Assembly (NCBI GenBank): GCA_020696955.1
Contig: JAJFBK010000042.1
Location: forward strand, 1-5,827
DNA: 5,827 nucleotides
Direction of reading: 5' to 3'
Source: Patescibacteria group bacterium
GTDB lineage: Bacteria; Patescibacteria; UBA1384; CAILIB01
Numbering within the stretch: the stretch's first letter is position 1; every line of letters begins with the position of its first letter. The notes beneath the pieces were generated by a model. That model worked only from the letters and a program-made list of their open reading frames with translations, searched no databases and was not told the origin of the DNA. This document shows positions 1 through 5,153 of the stretch, in pieces. The translations under genes and the position numbers were made by a program.

Positions 1-1
1 C

Positions 2-256
2 CTTTCCGGAGGCCAGAAACAACGCCTTTGTATCGCTCGTGCCTTGGTAACTGAACCTAAGGTTATTTTTGCTGACGAACCAACCGGGAACCTTGATAGC
101 GAAAACGGCAAGCATATCATGGATCTTCTCTTCAAATTGCAAAAGGAACAAGGAATCACCGTGATCATGGTCACCCACGACAATGACCTTGCCAAAATGT
201 GTGACAGAAGCATTACTATCAAAGACGGAGAAATCGTTGGAAGGAGGGACTCATGA
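2..256 (+). CDS. ABC transporter ATP-binding protein (MacB/LolD type), 3' part only
   Basis: This is the C-terminal part of a nucleotide-binding subunit that would power the permease encoded next. The gene starts upstream of the window; 84 codons are visible before the TGA stop. In order, the sequence shows the ABC signature LSGGQKQR directly at the window edge, Walker B with catalytic glutamate (VIFADEPTG), the D-loop NLDS and the H-loop histidine in VTHDND, then a short C-terminal strand region (ITIKDGEIV). Walker A and the Q-loop lie outside the window. The spacing and the ADEPTGNLD wording are typical of the MacB/LolD/FtsE branch of ABC ATPases. The stop overlaps the permease start as ATGA (253-256), so translational coupling is likely. 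The transported substrate cannot be deduced. The ATPase identity is secure; the subfamily rests on motif wording plus the neighbouring permease. Confidence 0.95.
   Translation, partial: LSGGQKQRLCIARALVTEPKVIFADEPTGNLDSENGKHIMDLLFKLQKEQGITVIMVTHDNDLAKMCDRSITIKDGEIVGRRDS
242..247 (+). promoter_or_regulatory. Strong Shine-Dalgarno site for the permease gene
   Basis: AGGAGG lies inside the last codons of the ATPase gene, 5 nt upstream of the permease ATG at 253. It fixes that start codon and shows that the organism uses canonical SD-guided initiation at least here. It is the clearest SD in the window; the LPTTG, sortase and holA starts have nothing comparable. Confidence 0.85.
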
Positions 257-1521
257 GACTGCCAGACACCCTAAGAATGGCCCAAGGCAACTTGGTCCGC
301 TCAAAGCTTCGAACCTTCCTAACGGTCATTGCCGTATTTATCGGTGCGCTTACCATTTCGCTAACTAATGGAGTAGGCAACGGAATTAAAGCTTATATCA
401 ACCAGCAGCTTGGAAACGTAGGAGTCGAACACACGCTCATCGTTCAAGCCAAACAGCTCCAGCAGAATCCCGTTGCAACCAATGTGAATGAATACAATCC
501 CGACATCCAAACCGGAGCATTCAACATTGTCACTCTCAAACGAGCCGACATACCGAAGATGCAAGCAATCGAAGGAGTCAAAGAGGTTGAGCCACAACCG
601 ACTATAAAAATCGAATACGTGACCACTGGTGACAAGAAGTACCAAGCAGTCGCAACCCAGTATATCGACGGCTTCAACATAGATATGGCTTCAGGAAAGA
701 CCGTTGACGTAAACAGCCCAGATCGAATTACCATTCCTTTCCAATATTTGGGACCGCTTGGACTTGGCAATGAAAATGAGGCTCTAGGAAAAACAGTAAC
801 CTTGGGCTTTAAGGACGTTCAGAGCAATATCGTAGAGCGAAAGCTGGTAATCGAAGGAGTTCAGCAGAGTAGCATCATTGGTAATTCAGGATTTAACATC
901 GGCGTGCCAGTGGCCAAGGAAATCTACGAGCTACAAACTGCCGGGGTTCCTCAACTGGCTGACAGCTACCAGGCCTTTACAGTAAAATACGATCCTTCTT
1001 TTGATGAGGCACGAGTGGAGGAATTGAAGACCGCTTTTGACAAAGCCGGATACCAGGCTATGACCATAGAGGACCAGATCGGAGTAGTAAGCAAAGTAAT
1101 TGACGCCATATTGGTAGCTCTTAACTTGTTCGGAGCCATTGCGCTTCTAGCTGCAAGTTTTGGAATCGTAAACACCTTGCTTATGGCCGTCAATGAACGG
1201 ACTCGGGAGATCGGTCTCATGAAGGCCTTGGGAGCCAGCCGTCGCAGCATCTTCTCAATCTTTGCCTTTGAAGCAGTGAGCATCGGTTTCTGGGGAGCCT
1301 TGCTTGGAATCCTGGCAAGTATCGGAATCGGAGGGATCGTGAATAACATTGCTTCCAATACCTTCCTAAAGGACTTCGCTGGTTTTGAGCTCCTAGCCTT
1401 CCCTCTCCTTCCATCTCTTGGAATCATGCTGCTGATTACGGTCATAGCATTTATTGCCGGAGCTCTTCCTTCGCTTAAGGCGAGCCGACTAGACCCGATT
1501 GAGGCCTTGCGATACGAATAA
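253..1521 (+). CDS. ABC transporter permease, MacB/FtsX family
   Basis: This is the complete membrane subunit (422 aa) of an ABC exporter or mechanotransmission-type transporter, acting with the ATPase just upstream. The layout is the family standard. There is a short cytoplasmic N-terminus and a first membrane helix at about residues 22-42. A large extracytoplasmic MacB-type periplasmic-core domain follows at about 45-275. Three membrane helices make up the C-terminal FtsX domain, at about 286-312, 334-365 and 385-405. The cytoplasmic loop after the second helix carries the hallmark NERTREIGLMKALGASRR (314-331). The C-terminus ends with the equally typical LKASRLDPIEALRYE. MacB of Gram-negatives fuses ATPase and permease; here they are separate genes, as is common in Gram-positive and Patescibacteria-type systems. 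No membrane-fusion partner is visible, and one may lie upstream. Known relatives export peptides, lipoproteins or antimicrobials, but the substrate here is unknown. The start is fixed by the SD at 242-247 and the 4-bp overlap. Confidence 0.95.
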   Translation: MRLPDTLRMAQGNLVRSKLRTFLTVIAVFIGALTISLTNGVGNGIKAYINQQLGNVGVEHTLIVQAKQLQQNPVATNVNEYNPDIQTGAFNIVTLKRADIPKMQAIEGVKEVEPQPTIKIEYVTTGDKKYQAVATQYIDGFNIDMASGKTVDVNSPDRITIPFQYLGPLGLGNENEALGKTVTLGFKDVQSNIVERKLVIEGVQQSSIIGNSGFNIGVPVAKEIYELQTAGVPQLADSYQAFTVKYDPSFDEARVEELKTAFDKAGYQAMTIEDQIGVVSKVIDAILVALNLFGAIALLAASFGIVNTLLMAVNERTREIGLMKALGASRRSIFSIFAFEAVSIGFWGALLGILASIGIGGIVNNIASNTFLKDFAGFELLAFPLLPSLGIMLLITVIAFIAGALPSLKASRLDPIEALRYE

Positions 1522-1530
1522 GGTTCTTGG

Positions 1531-1560
1531 TTGACAGATGAGTAGTGCGTGACTTACCAT
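1531..1560 (+). promoter_or_regulatory. Candidate sigma70-type promoter for the LPTTG-sortase pair
   Basis: A perfect -35 hexamer TTGACA (1531-1536) is followed after 18 nt by TACCAT (1555-1560), which matches 4 of 6 bases of TATAAT. Transcription would begin near 1567, giving a leader of roughly 34 nt before the ATG at 1601. A second possible -10 (TATAAG, 1578-1583) has no good -35. The position, in the only sizeable gap between the transporter genes and the LPTTG gene, supports a separate transcription unit. The weak -10 keeps confidence moderate. Confidence 0.45.
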
Positions 1561-1600
1561 AAAGGTACACACAATACTATAAGCGAGCTAACAAGTTCCT

Positions 1601-1891
1601 ATGAAGAAGATCGCAAGCCGAGTCGTAATTACCGGAGGGGTGGCTGCCATACTTTTGCTTGCACCTCTTTCAGTCCTGCCAGTACGCGCAGTGGAAGGAA
1701 TTTTGGATGATTCGATCAGTGAGCTCACGCCCACCATCGATGCCACAGCCACTCCCGTCGCCGCAACAGCAACACCTACCGCTACTGCCCTCCCGACCAC
1801 CGGAGCTTCCTCAAACATGTTCTTCGTTCTGCTTGCAGTTCTGTTAGTTTCTGGCGCAGCCTTTCTTATTGCTCCTGCCAAGAAAAATTAG
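1601..1891 (+). CDS. Small LPxTG-type cell-wall-anchored protein (LPTTG)
   Basis: This is a 96-aa secreted protein with a full cell-wall sorting signal, almost certainly a substrate of the sortase encoded 10 bp downstream. Residues 1-30 form a signal peptide: MKK start, hydrophobic core with AAILLLAPLSVL, and probable cleavage after VRA at 30. A short acidic stretch (VEGILDDSISE) follows, then a Thr/Ala/Pro-rich segment (about 43-63) with two ATATP repeats. LPTTG stands at 64-68, followed by a hydrophobic helix (about 73-91) and a basic tail (AKKN). By the known sortase mechanism, cleavage between T67 and G68 would leave a mature chain of only about 37 residues with no folded domain. It may be a stalk, a glycosylated mini-protein or a surface tether. 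No good ribosome binding site precedes the ATG. The sorting signal is seen directly; the function of the mature peptide is unknown. Confidence 0.88.
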   Translation: MKKIASRVVITGGVAAILLLAPLSVLPVRAVEGILDDSISELTPTIDATATPVAATATPTATALPTTGASSNMFFVLLAVLLVSGAAFLIAPAKKN

Positions 1892-1901
1892 TTTCGACTT
1901 G

Positions 1902-2504
1902 ATGAGCGGCTTCTCCATAAAAGCAGTCGCTGGAATGTGCGCTCTCCTTGCGGTGGGCGTACTTTCTTTTTTGTACGGCCCCATCGCTCTTTCCGCTATC
2001 AGACTTCCTTTGCCGACAGTCGCCCTGCACTGGGGCAATGTCCAAGTAAAAGGAGTGAACTTCGAGGCCTTTGACGGGAGTCCAACCCTGCTCATTCCCA
2101 AACTAGGCATTGAGGCCCCCATCATTCGCAATGTCTCGCTTACTAACCAGTCAGAGTATGATTCAGCTCTTCATACTGGCATCGGACTGGGGAAAGGAAC
2201 AGCAGATCTGGAGTCGCCACAAGGAAACTCCTTTCTGTTTGGCCACTCCTCAAACGTCTCTCTTCGGCCAACTATCTACGATTCGATTTTCGCAAACCTT
2301 CCCAATATGGTAGAAGGTGACCGCTTTCTGATCTCGGTCGGAGGCAGACAAACCGAGTACGTAGTCGAGCGCAGCCATTCCATCGAAGCAACCGAGGTAA
2401 GCTACTTGGCAAGCTCCGACACTCGGCATGTGACGCTTGTTACCTGCTGGCCAATTGGGACCAACCTAAAAAGATGGGTAGTGCAGGCTAGGCCGGCACT
2501 CTGA
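1902..2504 (+). CDS. Membrane-anchored sortase (transpeptidase)
   Basis: This sortase-family cysteine transpeptidase (200 aa from the chosen start) would cleave LPxTG-type signals at Thr-Gly and link the protein to an acceptor on the outer face of the membrane. An N-terminal membrane helix spans about residues 8-33. The sortase beta-barrel starts near LLIPKLGIEAPI (63-74). The catalytic histidine is H115 in LFGHSS, the cysteine C182 in TLVTCWP, and the arginine R191 in LKRWVV. The class cannot be assigned with certainty; the TCWPIGT...R wording resembles class D/E-like sortases seen in several monoderm and Patescibacteria genomes. The start at ATG 1902 leaves a 10-bp gap after the LPTTG gene. 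An in-frame TTG at 1869 would add 11 residues and overlap that gene, but is less likely. Neither start has a clear Shine-Dalgarno site. Adjacency to a sorting-signal protein strongly suggests an enzyme-substrate pair. Confidence 0.93.
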   Translation: MSGFSIKAVAGMCALLAVGVLSFLYGPIALSAIRLPLPTVALHWGNVQVKGVNFEAFDGSPTLLIPKLGIEAPIIRNVSLTNQSEYDSALHTGIGLGKGTADLESPQGNSFLFGHSSNVSLRPTIYDSIFANLPNMVEGDRFLISVGGRQTEYVVERSHSIEATEVSYLASSDTRHVTLVTCWPIGTNLKRWVVQARPAL

Positions 2505-2542
2505 TTTGTTGCTGATATTCTGTAATCTGGTAGAGTAAGGCT

Positions 2543-3580
2543 ATGAAAAAAGAACTCAACCAAGTTGAATTGACCATCAGTTGGGAAGCGCTTCTGCGAA
2601 TCCTGGCCTTTGTTGTGGGAATCTGGCTTGTGGTCATTTTGAAAGAAGTCTTCGTAATGCTGTTCGGCGTGTTTATTTTTGTTGCCGCCGCTAATCCTAC
2701 GATCCAAAAATTGCAGAAATACATGTCGAGAACGTTGGCGGTAACACTTTTTTACACCGTCATGCTGGCAGTATTTGCCCTCATTATTTCCGTCTTGGTT
2801 CCTCAGCTAGTTCGCCAGGCCAATGATCTGGTCCATGCCCTCCCCTCTATTCTTGATAGCATCCGCCCCCTCTTTGACTCAGTACAGACCGGCTCCAGCT
2901 CACTAGGGAACCAAGCCATCGACTCAGCCAAATCAAGCATTGCCAATGCCTCTGGAAACATCGTGCAGACCACTTTCACCATCTTCGGCGGGCTAGCAAC
3001 CCTGCTTACGGCCTTGGGTCTTGGTTTTTATCTCCTGCTTGAGGAAAACAATGCCCGTGAGTTTTTCCATCAAGTTCTTCCTCAGCACCGATTTGAAGCC
3101 GTTTACAATACTGTCAGCAAGATCTCTGAACGTATGGGTAGCTGGGTAAGAAGCCAGTTGTTGCTCATGGCAATTATCGGTACTGCCAATCTTATAGTCT
3201 ATGTCGTTCTAGGAATCCCGACTCCGCTTCCTTTGGCTTTGTGGGCTGGGCTGTGTGAACTGATTCCTTATATCGGACCGGTACTTGGCGTTCTGCCTGC
3301 CGCAGCCGTTGCTTTTACAGCCGATGGGCTTCTGAAGGCAGTGCTAGTAATCGGCATTGGCTTTGTCTTAATCCAACAATTAGAAACCCACGTCATAGTG
3401 CCCAAACTTATGGGTAGGGCGGTAGGACTTTCTCCTGTCCTGGTGATTATTTCTATTACGATAGGTGCGAAGCTCCTAGGACTCACCGGAGCCATCCTTG
3501 CCATCCCGGTCGCCGCCATTATCTCGGTGATAGTCGGAGAATGGTCCTCACTACGAAAGATCTGGGAAACTTCGGAGTAG
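2543..3580 (+). CDS. AI-2E family transporter (PerM/YdiK-like membrane protein)
   Basis: This is a polytopic membrane protein (345 aa, typical family length) of the AI-2E transporter family. Members have been linked to autoinducer-2 export, Na+/H+ antiport or unknown transport, so the family name should not be read as proof of quorum sensing. Two hydrophobic segments lie at about 18-50 and one at 65-90. A soluble, mostly helical region (about 92-140) follows, then further membrane segments to about residue 332. Family hallmarks are GIPTPLPLALWAGLCELIPY followed by IGPVLG (224-249), the block around VIVPKLMGRAVGLSPV (284-299), and LLGLTGAILAIPVAA (311-325). The ATG at 2543 follows a weak purine-rich site (TAAGG, 2536-2540) and the gap after the sortase is 38 bp. 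The smpB gene begins 1 bp after its stop, so the two are probably co-transcribed. Confidence 0.93.
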   Translation: MKKELNQVELTISWEALLRILAFVVGIWLVVILKEVFVMLFGVFIFVAAANPTIQKLQKYMSRTLAVTLFYTVMLAVFALIISVLVPQLVRQANDLVHALPSILDSIRPLFDSVQTGSSSLGNQAIDSAKSSIANASGNIVQTTFTIFGGLATLLTALGLGFYLLLEENNAREFFHQVLPQHRFEAVYNTVSKISERMGSWVRSQLLLMAIIGTANLIVYVVLGIPTPLPLALWAGLCELIPYIGPVLGVLPAAAVAFTADGLLKAVLVIGIGFVLIQQLETHVIVPKLMGRAVGLSPVLVIISITIGAKLLGLTGAILAIPVAAIISVIVGEWSSLRKIWETSE

Positions 3581-3581
3581 C

Positions 3582-4034
3582 ATGGCCCAAGCATTGTCCC
3601 ACAACCGGAAGGCTGGATTTGATATTGAGGTCCAGGACAAGTACGAGGCAGGCCTCGTACTCTCTGGTGACGAAATAAAATCAATTCGAGCTGGCCGAGT
3701 ACAGTTAACAGGCAGCTATATAAAACTCATGCGTGGCTCCAAGCGAAACGGAGAGTTGCCGGAAGCCATAATGATCGGAGCTCACTTGGGGCTCGCTGGT
3801 CAGCCAGATCGCAGCCGGAAACTCTTGCTCCATGCCAAAGAACTCCGAGAAATAGAAGGCGCACTCTCCGCAAAGGGAAAGGTGGCGGTCCCCCTCTCCA
3901 TTTACTTGAAGCGAGGCTGGGCCAAAGTCAGTATCGGCGTAGGCGTAGGCCGCAAATCTTACGACAAGCGCACCTTGCTCAGAAATCGTGACATAGAACG
4001 TTCACAGCGACGTGAACTGAAGAATATGAAATAA
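3582..4034 (+). CDS. smpB: SsrA-binding protein SmpB
   Basis: SmpB binds the tRNA-like part of tmRNA and delivers it to stalled ribosomes, where trans-translation rescues the ribosome and tags the incomplete protein for degradation. The protein is 150 aa, close to the usual 150-160. Conserved blocks appear in order: NRKA (8-11), YEAGLVLSGDEIKSIRAG (21-38), RSRKLLLH (77-84), PLSIYLKRGWAKV (104-116) and KSYDKR (125-130). A basic C-terminal tail (about 131-150) corresponds to the segment that enters the mRNA channel. The middle region (about 51-76) departs from the usual residues and carries a basic RGSKRNG stretch. The ATG follows the preceding stop by 1 bp, with GGAG at 3574-3577 as a plausible Shine-Dalgarno. 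No ssrA gene for tmRNA is evident in the window, so the partner must lie elsewhere. Confidence 0.97.
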   Translation: MAQALSHNRKAGFDIEVQDKYEAGLVLSGDEIKSIRAGRVQLTGSYIKLMRGSKRNGELPEAIMIGAHLGLAGQPDRSRKLLLHAKELREIEGALSAKGKVAVPLSIYLKRGWAKVSIGVGVGRKSYDKRTLLRNRDIERSQRRELKNMK

Positions 4035-4039
4035 GCGTC

Positions 4040-5077
4040 ATGGCAAAGCCACGCCTCTTCCTTTTTTACGGTACAGACAGCAGGTCAAGCGGACAGGCTG
4101 TCCGAAAATGGGAATCGCTTTTTATTGCCAAATACGGTGATGCCACCAGACATATTCTTGATGCCGACAACCTCTCTCAAAACGATCTGGCCAAGACCCT
4201 GCGTGAATTGGTCGAGGGACAATCTCTTTTTCCCACGCCCAAGCTCATATTGGTAAAGCGGCTCAGCAGCACAGACCGGGCACCAGGCTTCAAGACCAGC
4301 AAGACATTTGTCTTGGCCATGAACGAAATCATTTCTTACCTTGATGAGAGCGTCACCATTGCCGTTTGGGAGGACCGCTCATTCGCCGCAACCCACCCCC
4401 TTCTCAAGGCCTTTGAAGAATGGGAGAAACAAGGAATAGCCAGTACGAAGCGATTTCAGGCCCCTCTGGAATCTCAAGTGGTGTCAGTGGCTTCAAAGTA
4501 TGTTGCGGCCCAGGGAGGGTCTCTGGACAAGAGCGGAGCGGCATGGCTTCAGTCCGCCTATGGCAATCTTGGGAAGCGGGCCCGATTAGAGAAACGGCTG
4601 AAAACAGGACAGGACCTCTTGGAAGACGAGCGGCCCTGGTGGCTCTACCAGCTCCTGGACAATGCTCTCATCCGAACCAATGGACAGGCGATTACCGAGG
4701 CAGTCTTTAGGGCAGACTTTCCAGAGGCAATTACGGCCGTAGGCGTTTTTGATATAGTGACAGCCATCTCCAACGGGAGGTTTCAGTCAGCCCATGAATT
4801 GTTGGAAGAAGTTGACCCGACTGACGATAGCATTTTCTTTTCTCTCATCGCTGCCCTGCGTTGGCAGTTTGGCAAAAGTCCGTCGCGAACGATTCGGTCG
4901 GGTTATGCGCTCAGTTTGCTAGCCGAAATGGAGCTCATCATAAAAAACTTTCCCATTCCTTTCAAATGGCTTCTCAGCCTTTTCATAAAACGGCTTGAGC
5001 AGCACAGTCGTTCAGGGGAAGAATTGCCGATCCTCAACGCCCGCAAGCTCTGGTTGGCGCATTTGGCACGCACATAG
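4040..5077 (+). CDS. holA: DNA polymerase III delta subunit (HolA-like clamp-loader protein)
   Basis: The delta subunit opens the beta sliding clamp within the clamp loader (with DnaX/tau-gamma and delta-prime) during chromosome replication. The protein is 345 aa, the usual family length. The N-terminus LFLFYGTDSRSSGQ is the standard delta opening, a strand followed by a degenerate P-loop-like turn without a true Walker lysine. Domain I spans about residues 1-135, with the strands LILVKRL (69-75) and VTIAVWED (105-112). Domain II/III follows. The C-terminal collar domain includes VFDIVTAISNGRFQSAHELL (236-255) and IAALRWQF (270-277), matching the conserved FDLvdAi...A..lL and L..qfR segments. 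Overall similarity to well-studied HolA is low, as is common for this gene, and the assignment rests on architecture and these blocks. The start is 5 bp after smpB, without an obvious Shine-Dalgarno, so translational coupling is plausible. Confidence 0.85.
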   Translation: MAKPRLFLFYGTDSRSSGQAVRKWESLFIAKYGDATRHILDADNLSQNDLAKTLRELVEGQSLFPTPKLILVKRLSSTDRAPGFKTSKTFVLAMNEIISYLDESVTIAVWEDRSFAATHPLLKAFEEWEKQGIASTKRFQAPLESQVVSVASKYVAAQGGSLDKSGAAWLQSAYGNLGKRARLEKRLKTGQDLLEDERPWWLYQLLDNALIRTNGQAITEAVFRADFPEAITAVGVFDIVTAISNGRFQSAHELLEEVDPTDDSIFFSLIAALRWQFGKSPSRTIRSGYALSLLAEMELIIKNFPIPFKWLLSLFIKRLEQHSRSGEELPILNARKLWLAHLART

Positions 5078-5092
5078 CATTGTAATGATACT
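5063..5092 (+). promoter_or_regulatory. Candidate promoter for the beta-helix protein gene
   Basis: TTGGCA (5063-5068, 5 of 6 matches to TTGACA) is separated by 18 nt from GATACT (5087-5092, 4 of 6 matches to TATAAT). The -35 lies inside the last codons of holA. Transcription would begin near 5099, about 32 nt before the ATG at 5131. This is pattern matching only, so confidence is low to moderate. Confidence 0.33.
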
Positions 5093-5153
5093 GAGGCAGG
5101 TTCTTCAGGTTTCCCAAGTATGGTTGGGACATGAGAAACCTGCTTCTTTTTTT
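5093..5153 (+). terminator. Possible intrinsic terminator or attenuator overlapping the next gene's start
   Basis: A 10-bp stem (5093-5102 with 5137-5146, one G-T wobble) encloses an inner 6-bp stem TCCCAA/TTGGGA (5112-5117 with 5124-5129). Seven T residues (5147-5153) follow directly. An alternative perfect 8-bp stem pairs CAGGTTTC (5106-5113) with GAAACCTG (5135-5142), so two upstream arms compete for one downstream arm. It lies after the holA stop, as expected for an operon terminator. However, the ATG of the next gene (5131) sits inside the structure and the T-run encodes signal-peptide residues. It could therefore be a terminator, an attenuator, or a chance by-product of Leu/Phe codons. 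Confidence 0.5.

Noticed and set aside
966..1445. 159-codon open frame on the minus strand inside the permease gene
   Set aside because: It is antisense to conserved transmembrane and FtsX motifs and gives a basic low-complexity product with no recognisable domain. It is a shadow of the permease.
1588..1881. 97-codon minus-strand frame opposite the LPTTG gene
   Set aside because: It is the complement of the repetitive Thr/Ala-coding segment. The + strand frame has signal peptide, LPTTG and membrane tail in proper order, which chance would not give.
1869..1901. Upstream in-frame TTG as an alternative sortase start, overlapping the LPTTG gene by 23 bp
   Set aside because: It has no Shine-Dalgarno site and would add 11 residues ahead of an already complete membrane anchor. 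The ATG at 1902 fits the tight operon spacing better, though TTG is not formally excluded.
2506..2536. Promoter-like elements before the AI-2E gene (TTGTTG, TGTAAT, TAGAGT)
   Set aside because: TGTAAT (2521-2526) resembles a -10 but has no usable -35 at the right distance, and TTGTTG to TAGAGT has a 19-nt spacer and poor matches. A promoter here is possible but not supported.
2505..2542. Terminator after the sortase
   Set aside because: No stable inverted repeat followed by a T-run is present in this 38-bp gap.
4420..4710. 96-codon + strand frame inside holA
   Set aside because: It is wholly contained in another frame of holA and has no start signal or domain features.
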